In this document: piece after piece, positions 17,494 to 25,207 of the stretch
Numbering within the stretch: position 1 is the first letter of the stretch
How the letters are laid out: every line of letters starts with the position of its first letter
Assembly (NCBI GenBank): GCA_041392625.1
Contig: JAWKLR010000002.1
Span: 233,903-297,902, forward strand
Origin: M3007 sp041392625
GTDB lineage: Bacteria; Bacteroidota; Bacteroidia; Chitinophagales; Saprospiraceae
Direction of reading: 5' to 3'
Length of the DNA stretch: 64,000 nucleotides
Made by a program: the position numbers and the translations under genes
Notes under the pieces: model-generated
The model's database searches: none
Seen by the model: the letters and a program-made list of their open reading frames with translations, nothing else
What the model was told of the DNA's origin: nothing

Positions 17494-18132
17494 TTACAAA
17501 AACGGATTGTATTCTTTTTCGTGCCGGATGGTGGTTGCCGGTCCGTGCCCGGGATACACAACCGTTTCGTCGGGAAGCGGAAAGAGTCGGTTTCGGATGC
17601 TTTGCAACAGGGTTTGGTGGTCGCCGCCGGGCAAGTCGGTACGCCCGATACTTTCCTGAAAAAGGACGTCACCGGCCAAAACATATCCATTTTTTTTGTC
17701 GTAAAAAGACAGGCTGGCAGGGGAGTGGCCAGGGGTAAGCAAAACCTCTAATTCAATAGAACCTACTCGGAAAATATCGCCGTCTTCCAGGTATTTTTCG
17801 GGCAAGGGAGAAGGCTCAGCACCCGGGATTCCGTACATCCGACAAACCTCCGGATAGCGCTCGAGCAAAGGCTGTTCGTCGCGATGTAAAATGGGGAGTA
17901 GTCCCCAGGTTTCGTACACAAACCGGTTTCCAAAAACATGATCGAGGTGGCAGTGGGTATTCACCAGTGCAACCGGATTTAGTCCGTTTGAATCTACATA
18001 ATCCTTCAACTCCTGTTTTTCGGCGGGTGTGTAGCATCCGGGATCAAAAATGGCGCAGTTCCCGTCGGCATCCGCCAACAGATAGGTGTTTTCTGCAAAT
18101 GGGTTCCACTCAAAAGCCTTAGGTTCTATCAT
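17494..18132 (-). CDS. MBL-fold metallo-hydrolase (glyoxalase II-like)
   Basis: This 212-residue enzyme has the metallo-beta-lactamase fold. The zinc ligands are visible in NTHCHLDHVFGN (HxHxDH), TPGHSPASLSFY, the LAGDVLF aspartate and YPGHGPATTI. The arrangement matches small hydroxyacylglutathione hydrolase-like proteins in bacteria, which cleave thioesters, though the true substrate is unknown. ATG at 18132 gives the family N-terminus MIEPKAFEWNPFAENTYLL and is preferred to the ATG at 18147. The gene lies 21 bases upstream of the DppB-like gene on the same strand and may be co-transcribed with it. Confidence 0.9.
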   Translation of the reverse strand: MIEPKAFEWNPFAENTYLLADADGNCAIFDPGCYTPAEKQELKDYVDSNGLNPVALVNTHCHLDHVFGNRFVYETWGLLPILHRDEQPLLERYPEVCRMYGIPGAEPSPLPEKYLEDGDIFRVGSIELEVLLTPGHSPASLSFYDKKNGYVLAGDVLFQESIGRTDLPGGDHQTLLQSIRNRLFPLPDETVVYPGHGPATTIRHEKEYNPFL

Positions 18133-18252
18133 GCTGCAAAAATACAACGCAAGCGGGGTGCTGGTTTGTTTTTAGGGGATTTCTTTGGAAATGCTCTTGA
18201 TAAAATAATAAAAAGAAATACGCCAGCGTTTTTAGGAAAACCCATTGACCCC

Positions 18253-19188
18253 ATGAACCCATTAAGCCAAAGCGCTCCGACGAAAAGATTTTCCATTCTA
18301 TTTATTTTATTTTTTGCCCCGACGTGTGCATTTCTGCAAACGTATTCAGAATATTACCGCCTTACGAGCGAAGCAAAATATCAAATGCATCTAGGTGTGC
18401 CCAACAAAGCAATTGTGCTTTTTGAAAAATCCGTTCATTTGGTAAAGGAGCCTAAGGGGTTTGACTTGTTTTGCATGGCCAATTGTTATGCCCACCAAAA
18501 ACAAAAAAGGCGGGCCTATAAGTTTTTAAAACAGGCAATAAAGCAAAACATACTGCCTCCCCCCAAAGCCATTTCTTCCAAACCATTTTCTGACGTACTT
18601 TCCAGCAAACAACAGGCAAAAGCAATCGCCCGCTGCAACAAGAAACTAATCGAATTGGAGTCGGACCCAACACAGCAAAGACTTTTGGATAGCGTTTATT
18701 ATTATTTATACAACGACGCATTTTGGTACGGTGGCAACAATAAAAAAGCGGCTTTAAAGCGCGGGGAGAAATACATTGATTCTACCCTGACCAGTTATTC
18801 AGTGTACAAACAAAAGCTGGTGAATTTTATTCAAAATAACGGGTATATCGGGAGTACGCGTGTCGGTACAGAACTAATTAGTATTCCCGTAATTCATCTG
18901 GACTACGATCACCTCGTACAGTTGGAAAGCACCTTAGAAAAAGAGTTTGAATCCGGCCACATCCTCCCCTACGATTATGGCTCTATTAAATCCACAATGG
19001 AAAAACATCAATCCGGCAACTATTGTGCTTATTTTCTGGATAATCCAAAATGCGGGGCTGAGTCCATAGAAACTGTGGTAAAAAACCGAACCAAAGTCGG
19101 AATGAGCATTTATTTAGATGGAGATGATTATAACTACAAGGATGTATTTTCTAAACGGAGGTTATTGTTTTTTAAAACCCAATATTGA
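18253..19188 (+). CDS. Secreted TPR / DUF6624-like protein 1
   Basis: This 311-residue protein is predicted from ATG 18253, which starts a basic N-terminus and hydrophobic segment (RFSILFILFFAPTCAF) acting as a signal. Residues about 35-110 look like a tetratricopeptide pair (LGVPNKAIVLFEKSVHLV, then an alanine/lysine-rich helix). The C-terminal half, from IQNNGYIGSTRVGTELISIP onward, aligns by eye with the same region of the genes at 20079 and 21095, which I assign to the DUF6624 group. Function is unknown. It is the first of four same-strand genes of unusual AT-rich composition. The next gene starts 4 bases after its stop. Confidence 0.72.
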   Translation: MNPLSQSAPTKRFSILFILFFAPTCAFLQTYSEYYRLTSEAKYQMHLGVPNKAIVLFEKSVHLVKEPKGFDLFCMANCYAHQKQKRRAYKFLKQAIKQNILPPPKAISSKPFSDVLSSKQQAKAIARCNKKLIELESDPTQQRLLDSVYYYLYNDAFWYGGNNKKAALKRGEKYIDSTLTSYSVYKQKLVNFIQNNGYIGSTRVGTELISIPVIHLDYDHLVQLESTLEKEFESGHILPYDYGSIKSTMEKHQSGNYCAYFLDNPKCGAESIETVVKNRTKVGMSIYLDGDDYNYKDVFSKRRLLFFKTQY

Positions 19189-19191
19189 GCC

Positions 19192-20001
19192 ATGAATTAT
19201 TTAAAAACCAATTTTTTTTTAATTTTCACAATTACCTTTTTTAATCTGCATTGCAAATCAGCGAAAATCCCGTCTATGCCAAAATTAATTGGTGATAGTG
19301 GTCAATTAAATGAATTGAATAATGACAATGTAATATTTAAATCGAATACTTGGTTTGTATATGATATTTATGCAAGTAAAAATGGTAAGCCAGTATATAT
19401 TTTACAAGGAGATGGCCCCAGAAATTATGTTGTTTCAAATAAAAAAAACAAGGAATGTTTAAAGCGCATTTATCTATTTGTGTATCCCAATACAAGTGAA
19501 AAAATTTCACTTAGTTCAACGCAGACCTTAATTTCCTATAAACATCAATTTGGTAAAACGGTACTCGAATTTAGTGAGATTACTGGCATCATTGAAAACA
19601 AAAACTATATTTTTCTTCACCCTCCAAGAGCGTGGCTTGATATTGTCGAGTTTGCTCCATTTCCTGAGCTGCCACAAAATTTTAAAGAAAAAAAGGAATG
19701 GGAAACCCATGGTGGTATCGGTGGATTTGACACTTCCCCATGGGGGATTGAGGCTGACTCATTGAGGGCCTATCATACTAAAACATATACTCTAGAATCT
19801 GATTCTATACCATATAGAATTGAGGGTAAACAGATTTTGTGCAGTAAAATTAATGGTACATTTTTCTCACCAAATAATGTAGCCGTTTCTTCTTCTTCTT
19901 TTTTATTTAATCCGGAGTATGGGTTTGTAAAAATTAGTATTCAAGGGTTAAATGGTTATCTGATTGAACTCAATCTGACCGAACGCATATTCTCTAATTA
20001 G
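19192..20001 (+). CDS. AT-rich hypothetical lipoprotein
   Basis: The protein is 269 residues and begins MNYLKTNFFLIFTITFFNLHC, a lipoprotein-type signal with a cysteine at position 21, so it should be lipid-anchored. The rest is rich in Asn, Lys and aromatic residues and contains no motif I recognise. Base composition is clearly lower in GC than the flanking housekeeping genes. It begins 4 bases after the preceding stop, so the two are probably translated from one transcript. It may be a recently acquired gene. No function can be proposed. Confidence 0.75.
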   Translation: MNYLKTNFFLIFTITFFNLHCKSAKIPSMPKLIGDSGQLNELNNDNVIFKSNTWFVYDIYASKNGKPVYILQGDGPRNYVVSNKKNKECLKRIYLFVYPNTSEKISLSSTQTLISYKHQFGKTVLEFSEITGIIENKNYIFLHPPRAWLDIVEFAPFPELPQNFKEKKEWETHGGIGGFDTSPWGIEADSLRAYHTKTYTLESDSIPYRIEGKQILCSKINGTFFSPNNVAVSSSSFLFNPEYGFVKISIQGLNGYLIELNLTERIFSN

Positions 20002-20078
20002 TGACCCAAACATAAAACCCTAAACATGCTCGTATTACCACATTGGTGTTTGCCATTCCATATCAACCTGTTTAATCT

Positions 20079-21020
20079 ATGCAACTACTAAAAAATCAAA
20101 TTTCACTTTTATCCGTCTGCTTGATTGTGCTTTCAGGAGGGCCACTACTCGGTCAGTCGGCATACTGGATTCCCGCACAAGCAGAAGGAGTCGCTGATGG
20201 ATTGTATAATTTTGAATCTGAAAATATTCGATTGGCAGAAATAGCATTTAGGAACCCAAATACATCCAGAATATGGAATAAAATACATCGGCAGAATCTG
20301 TTTCTTGCCTATATTAACTTAAAGGCACCTAGAGATACTGTAATGAAATACTTTAATTGGTGTATGACAACAGGGTTAGACTATGCCTGTGAAAGGATGT
20401 TGGAGAGGGAGAAGATATTCGAAAAACTGATTGTTTCAAAAGACAGTACTATTTGGAAAACATACCAATGCCGATGTGAGTGGCTGTTTAGCACCTATGA
20501 TTCGCTGTTAATCAGACAACTTGATACCATTTCCAAAGACGATCAGGAAATACGGCAGCTTTTTGAAAATGGAAACTCAAAATATGGCAAGGGAACTCGT
20601 GAGGAGGTTAAACTTTGGAAGAAACAACAGCAGCGTGATTCCATTAATCTGGTTAAAGTGGAACAGATCATCGAGAGGTATGGATATCCAGGAAAAAAAC
20701 TAGTCGGGGAAGAACACTCGGAAGTTGTTTTTTTAGTAATTCAACACGCGCCACTTTTTATACAGGAAAAGTACTTATACTTAATTCAAGCAGCTGCCGA
20801 GGCAGATGATATTGCCCAATCCCTCCCTGCCTATCTCATTGACCGAATCAAAATGCAAAAGGGCGAAAATCAAATCTACGGCACCCAGTTTATCTACAAC
20901 CACCGAAAAGAGAAAATGGAATTGTATCCGGTCTATAAATGGGAAAACCTGAATGAAAGGAGAGCAAGTATGGGACTCTTCCCAATTGAGGTAGAACTTC
21001 GGAAGATGGGAGTTGAATGA
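20079..21020 (+). CDS. DUF6624 domain protein 2
   Basis: This 313-residue protein has a signal peptide (ISLLSVCLIVLSGGPLLGQS). Its C-terminal half has the clearest DUF6624 pattern in the cluster: RYGYPGKKLVGEEHSEVVFL, VIQHAPLFIQEKYL, LIDRIKMQKGENQIYGTQF and a closing NERRASMGLFPIEVEL. The family is a functionally uncharacterised Bacteroidota-rich domain. The N-terminal half contains short helical repeats. Its start is 78 bases after the previous gene. Secretion is inferred from the signal peptide. It is paralogous to its neighbours at 18253 and 21095, which keep the GYxG...VGT...HxD pattern in weaker form. Confidence 0.8.
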   Translation: MQLLKNQISLLSVCLIVLSGGPLLGQSAYWIPAQAEGVADGLYNFESENIRLAEIAFRNPNTSRIWNKIHRQNLFLAYINLKAPRDTVMKYFNWCMTTGLDYACERMLEREKIFEKLIVSKDSTIWKTYQCRCEWLFSTYDSLLIRQLDTISKDDQEIRQLFENGNSKYGKGTREEVKLWKKQQQRDSINLVKVEQIIERYGYPGKKLVGEEHSEVVFLVIQHAPLFIQEKYLYLIQAAAEADDIAQSLPAYLIDRIKMQKGENQIYGTQFIYNHRKEKMELYPVYKWENLNERRASMGLFPIEVELRKMGVE

Positions 21021-21094
21021 GTAGAAAACAACGTGATCCAGAACAGACATTGTGTTAAATAGTAGTGTATGTTGCCCCTCATAAACAAAATACC

Positions 21095-22000
21095 ATGAAC
21101 AAAACAGCAATTATTTTTTGCCTTCTTTTTTCAATTCATGCACAAGGCCAGCCCTCTGAATTTGCATCGTATAAAAGATATATTAATGAGGCAGAATATT
21201 GGGCGTATGTGGGCAAGCCGGATACTGCTGCGCAATTGTATGCACATGCTTTTGCGCATTTTTCATTCCGACAAACACCTATTGATTTATACAATGCCGC
21301 CCGGGCTTCTGCCTTGTCAAATAAAAGCAAGGAGTGTGCTTTTTATTTAAATAAGGCCTTACAACAAAATCAATCTTGGGTAAAATTTGGCATTCAAAAA
21401 AAGGATTCTCTGTTGTTTAGAAATTGCCTGGGTGCTGCTTTTGATACACTTGAAAATCGAGCATCCATACTGGCTGAAGCGATTGATTCTTCCAAACAAA
21501 TCTTACATAAAAAAGTGGTTTTTTACCAGGGTGAAGACAACCGCCTTACCAATGCCAAAGACTGGAATAAACGTTCTGAACTACATCAAACATTACTGGC
21601 AGACGTGGAAGCCAACGGGTATCCAGGGATTTATAATAGTGGCACGGATATTCTATCCATTGTTTTTTTACATATAGACGAAGTGAATATGGATTGCGCT
21701 ATAGAGTTGATGTACAAAGCGATGCTTACGGGTGAAGTTACACCCTATGAGTATGCAAGTATGATGGATTATTTCCAATATAGAACTGGAAATAAGAAAG
21801 CGATGTATGGCAGCCATCAATGCATTAAAATGGAAGAACAAGACTACTCGTACTATATTGAAGAAAGGCTAAAGACTGGTGTCTCGATTTTCTTTCAAAA
21901 ACCTACGCGTACTCCCTGGAAGCCAAAAGTTCCAACAGAATGGTTTGAAAATACAAATATCCTTAGTCCGTATTTTATACTCGATACAGTGATTGAATAA
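21095..22000 (+). CDS. Secreted TPR / DUF6624-like protein 3
   Basis: The protein is 301 residues from ATG 21095, which opens a signal peptide (MNKTAIIFCLLFSIHAQGQ). An in-frame start 30 bases upstream is less likely. Residues about 20-100 form a TPR-like helical pair (YWAYVGKPDTAAQLYAHAF, then a second helix set). The C-terminal half contains VEANGYPGIYNSGTDILSIVFLHID and GEVTPYEYASMMDY, matching the layout of the gene at 18253 (NNGYIGSTRVGTELISIP, LPYDYGSIKS). It thus belongs to the same small paralogous set. The stop codon at 21998-22000 touches a 161-bp inverted-repeat element. Function is unknown. Confidence 0.75.
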   Translation: MNKTAIIFCLLFSIHAQGQPSEFASYKRYINEAEYWAYVGKPDTAAQLYAHAFAHFSFRQTPIDLYNAARASALSNKSKECAFYLNKALQQNQSWVKFGIQKKDSLLFRNCLGAAFDTLENRASILAEAIDSSKQILHKKVVFYQGEDNRLTNAKDWNKRSELHQTLLADVEANGYPGIYNSGTDILSIVFLHIDEVNMDCAIELMYKAMLTGEVTPYEYASMMDYFQYRTGNKKAMYGSHQCIKMEEQDYSYYIEERLKTGVSIFFQKPTRTPWKPKVPTEWFENTNILSPYFILDTVIE

Positions 22001-22160
22001 GAGGATGTCTAAATTTCGATTCTGAGGCGAAGTCGAGCAAATTTTGTTTTTATTAAGGCAAATTTTGCAGTCGCATACGGGTAATTCGGCGAAAAATTTA
22101 ACGTAGATAAAAACCAAATTTGCCGAATGTAGCCCAGAAATTGAATTTTAGACATCCTCT
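22000..22160. mobile_element. 161-bp MITE-like inverted-repeat element
   Basis: The terminal inverted repeats begin AGAGGATGTCTAAA at both ends (14 bp perfect, then a mismatched continuation). A second pair of inner arms, GCAAATTTTGTTTTTATT and its near-complement, extends the pairing, so almost the whole element can fold into one hairpin. It has no coding capacity. It lies exactly between the convergent 3' ends of a DUF6624-like gene and the molybdopterin gene. A target-site duplication is not obvious, so an alternative is a long bidirectional terminator hairpin. Confidence 0.65.
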
Positions 22161-22169
22161 ATGATTCCA

Positions 22170-24422
22170 TCACCCCATCACCTGCTCATCCCCCAAAAAC
22201 GGTTGGTCGTAATAACGCTTTCCGGTAGCCTGGTACAGGGCATTTGCCAACGCTCCGAAAATGGGTGGGAACGGCGGCTCACCCAGGCCAGTAGGCTTGA
22301 TTTCATTTTGAACAAAATGCACATCAATTTCTTTTGGTGCATCCGGCATGCGAATCATTTGATAGCGGTCGAAATTTTGTTTTTCCGGTGCGCCGTCTTT
22401 GAATGTCATTCCGCCAAATAAGGCGTTGCCAATGCCGTCGACGATGGCACCTTCTGCCATGTTCACGGCAGCGTCCGGGTTCACTACGATTCCGCAGTCG
22501 ATGGCACAGCTGACTTTTTGTACCACAGGCTTGCCCTTTTCAATTGTTAGATCCAGCACATGGGCGGCATAGGAGTTGTGACAAAAATATGCGGATACAC
22601 CCCGGTGAACCTTGCCCTCGGTTTTGCCCCAGTCCGACTTTTCGCGCACCAGTTTCAACACACCGGCATAGCGGTCGGCATCGTAATCGTTGTTTTCTCC
22701 AACGGGATTTTCCTTTGCCCGCTGGAGTAGATCCAGACGAAACTCAATCGGATCTTTGCCCAGCGTTTCCGCCAGTTCATCCAGGAACGCTTGTTCTGCT
22801 CCGGCCATAAAGTTGGACCGCGGCGCGCGGAATGCACCAATGGTTATGTTGGAATCAATAGACCACTCTTCGGCCAGGTAGTTGTCTACCGAACCCGCAG
22901 GAAAACGGTTGGCAAACAGCGGACTTTCCGGAATACCACCCGCCTTTACGTGGATGGCCGTCAAATTATTGTTTTTATCTAAAGCCGCCCGATACCGAAC
23001 ATGGTAGGTTGGACGGTAAATGCCCGCCGTCATATCGTCTTCGCGGGTGTACATCAACTTCACCGGGCGGTTGACTTTCTGGGAAATCAAGGCCGCTTCC
23101 ACGACATAATGCGCGTAGATTTTTCGGCCAAAGCCGCCGCCCATCCGGAGCACATCAATCTCGATATTTTCCTCGGGTATTCCCAGGCTGGAGGCCAGGG
23201 TCGGGACAATGGTGGACGGCGCCTGCAATGGTGCCGCAATTTTAACCTTATCGCCTTCTACATGGGCGTATGCATTGACCGGCTCCATGCAATTGTGTGC
23301 GAGAAATGGGGCGGAATAACTCCGTTCAAAAACCCGAGCGGCTTGTTTGAATGCCGACTCAGGGTTTCCATCCCGGCGCAAAACCTTGCCGGGCATTCCG
23401 GCTTGTGCTTCCATTTTGGCTTTGTGTCCGGCGGTCGATTCCAGTTCGCCCGGAACGTTCCGAGTCGTTTTCCCTCTAAACCCATTGATCGTTTCCGTGA
23501 AGGCGCCAACAGGTTTCCACGCTGTTTTCAATTTCTTTTTTGCCTGCATAACCTCCCAGGTGGAATTGCCGACAACGGCAACCAACTCGGGGAAAGCCGT
23601 GGTATCAAAACTGCCTTTTTCGAAATCGTCTTTGAAGCAGCTGATTGGAAAAACATCTTTGATTCCCGGCATGGCTTTGGCTTCGCTTGCATCCACAGAA
23701 TCCAGGGTAAGACCGAAGGCCGGTGGGTGCTGGATCATAGCAATCAGCATGCCCTCCTTTTCGTAGTCCAGGCCAAACATAGATTTTCCGGTAACGATGC
23801 TCGGTCCATCCACATTTTTACGGGACTTGCCGATGATCTTGAAGTCCTTTACCGCCTTCAGTTCCACCTCTTCGGGTACGGGCAACTTAGAGGCCGCAGA
23901 GGCCATCTCTCCGTAACTGGCCGACCGGCCACTCGCTTTATGATACAGCACGCTGGCCTCGGTGGTGATTTCATCGACAGTCACATTCCAGGCTTTGGCT
24001 GCTGCCTGACGCAGCATTTGTCGGGCGGTTGCTCCAACCATGCGAAGGGTATCCCAACGCGACATGATGCCCCGGCTGCCTCCGGTAAACTGATTGCCAA
24101 AATCCTTTTCATGATAAGGCGCCTGCTCCACAATCACCCGATCCCAATCCGCATCCAATTCTTCAGCGATGAGCATTGGCATGGACGTTCGGATGTTTTG
24201 GCCAAACTCCGGATTGGGCGTAAAGATGGTAATCACCCCGTTGTCGCCTATGCGCAGATAGGAATTTATCTGATACCATTCTTTGGGCATTACAAGGCCC
24301 TCGACGGTTGGTTCTGATTTGCAGGAAGACAGGTAGCCCAGTCCGATCATCATTCCGCCGCCGGCGATGGATGTGGCCTTCAGGAAGGTGCGTCGGTCTA
24401 GGGATGTTTTTATTTTTGCCAT
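22170..24422 (-). CDS. Molybdopterin-binding subunit of a xanthine dehydrogenase-family enzyme (IorB-like)
   Basis: The 750-residue protein is the large subunit of a periplasmic molybdenum hydroxylase resembling isoquinoline 1-oxidoreductase or membrane-type aldehyde oxidase. The N-terminus has a Tat-type signal, DRRTFLKATSIAGGGMM, and a lipobox-like LSSC. The molybdopterin contacts appear as MGGGFGRK and AFRAPRSNFMAGAEQAFLDE. The catalytic base is the Glu of GLGEPPFPPIFGAL near the C-terminus. The small [2Fe-2S] subunit is encoded just upstream (24463-24921, 40 bases away), giving the usual small-large order. A cytochrome c subunit, often the electron acceptor, is not seen nearby. The substrate (aldehyde or N-heterocycle) cannot be decided. 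Confidence 0.92.
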   Translation of the reverse strand: MAKIKTSLDRRTFLKATSIAGGGMMIGLGYLSSCKSEPTVEGLVMPKEWYQINSYLRIGDNGVITIFTPNPEFGQNIRTSMPMLIAEELDADWDRVIVEQAPYHEKDFGNQFTGGSRGIMSRWDTLRMVGATARQMLRQAAAKAWNVTVDEITTEASVLYHKASGRSASYGEMASAASKLPVPEEVELKAVKDFKIIGKSRKNVDGPSIVTGKSMFGLDYEKEGMLIAMIQHPPAFGLTLDSVDASEAKAMPGIKDVFPISCFKDDFEKGSFDTTAFPELVAVVGNSTWEVMQAKKKLKTAWKPVGAFTETINGFRGKTTRNVPGELESTAGHKAKMEAQAGMPGKVLRRDGNPESAFKQAARVFERSYSAPFLAHNCMEPVNAYAHVEGDKVKIAAPLQAPSTIVPTLASSLGIPEENIEIDVLRMGGGFGRKIYAHYVVEAALISQKVNRPVKLMYTREDDMTAGIYRPTYHVRYRAALDKNNNLTAIHVKAGGIPESPLFANRFPAGSVDNYLAEEWSIDSNITIGAFRAPRSNFMAGAEQAFLDELAETLGKDPIEFRLDLLQRAKENPVGENNDYDADRYAGVLKLVREKSDWGKTEGKVHRGVSAYFCHNSYAAHVLDLTIEKGKPVVQKVSCAIDCGIVVNPDAAVNMAEGAIVDGIGNALFGGMTFKDGAPEKQNFDRYQMIRMPDAPKEIDVHFVQNEIKPTGLGEPPFPPIFGALANALYQATGKRYYDQPFLGDEQVMG

Positions 24423-24462
24423 GATGCTATTTTTTCATTCAGGTGAACAAACTAATTGGGCT

Positions 24463-24921
24463 TTATCCCATTTTTGCCGCTGTTTTTATAGCTGCTTTAA
24501 TCCGTGTATAGGTTCCGCAGCGACAAATATTGCCCCGCATTGCTGCTTCAATTTCTTCCTCGCTGGGATTGGGATGTGCTTCGAGAAAAGCAGCGGCATT
24601 CATTATTTGTCCGGCCTGGCAATAGCCGCACTGATAGGCATCGTGTTCAATCCAGGCTTTTTGCACCGGATGGTCGCCATTTTCAGAGAGCCCTTCGATG
24701 GTGGTAATGGCTTTGTCGCCCACAACAGATACCGGCAAAATACAGGATCGCATGGCCGTTCCGTCGAGGTGGATAGTACAGGCACCGCATTGGGCAATTC
24801 CGCAACCGTACTTGGTACCCACCAGTTTCAGGTGGTCGCGAAGCACCCATAGAATTGGAGTGGAGGGGTCCACATCCACCCGGTATTTTTTTCCGTTGAT
24901 CTTAAGATTGAAGTCAGCCAT
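24463..24921 (-). CDS. [2Fe-2S] subunit of a molybdenum hydroxylase (IorA-like)
   Basis: The 152-residue protein carries two iron-sulfur clusters that pass electrons from the molybdenum centre of its partner. The plant-type ferredoxin cluster is seen in GTKYGCGIAQCGACTIHLDG plus a further cysteine (MRSCILPV). The C-terminal helical cluster is seen in CGYCQAGQIMNAAAFL and GNICRCGTYTRIKAAI. Length and motif order match the family. It has no signal peptide, as usual, because it is exported with its Tat-bearing partner encoded downstream. ATG at 24921 gives MADFNLKINGKKYRVDVD, a standard start. Confidence 0.94.
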   Translation of the reverse strand: MADFNLKINGKKYRVDVDPSTPILWVLRDHLKLVGTKYGCGIAQCGACTIHLDGTAMRSCILPVSVVGDKAITTIEGLSENGDHPVQKAWIEHDAYQCGYCQAGQIMNAAAFLEAHPNPSEEEIEAAMRGNICRCGTYTRIKAAIKTAAKMG

Positions 24922-24996
24922 GTCCCGTTAAATTTGAATTCCTTTCCGAAAATGAATTTGATGGTCCATGCAAGGTAAGCAAAAAGTGTGTTTGAC

Positions 24997-25207
24997 CGTA
25001 GAGACGCGATGCCTCGCATCTCTACGCAACGCGAAATTGATCATGGACCTACGGAATTTTGCGTCTCCACAACATCATTTTTTATTTCTGGGAAATGGTT
25101 AATGAAAACCTTGCATTGATGTGCAAAATCATCCGTAGAGGCGCAAAACAAATCAGGGGGAGACGCAAAACCACCCGTAGAGACGCAAAATCTTGCGTCT
25201 CTACGGG
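24997..25207. repeat. Cluster of family A palindromes
   Basis: This 211-bp stretch between the molybdenum hydroxylase operon and the PKD gene contains four related elements. A full palindrome lies at 24997-25026 (CGTAGAGACGCGATGCCTCG and its partner arm). Half-palindromes are near 25050-25076 and 25130-25170. A perfect 34-bp palindrome at 25174-25207 has arms CCCGTAGAGACGCAAAA and TCTTGCGTCTCTACGGG. The last one abuts the stop codon of the minus-strand gene at 25208 and could end its transcript. Confidence 0.85.

Noticed and set aside
23001..24317. A 438-codon open frame opposite the molybdopterin gene
   Set aside because: It lies entirely antisense to a gene with complete family motifs and is a shadow of its codon pattern.
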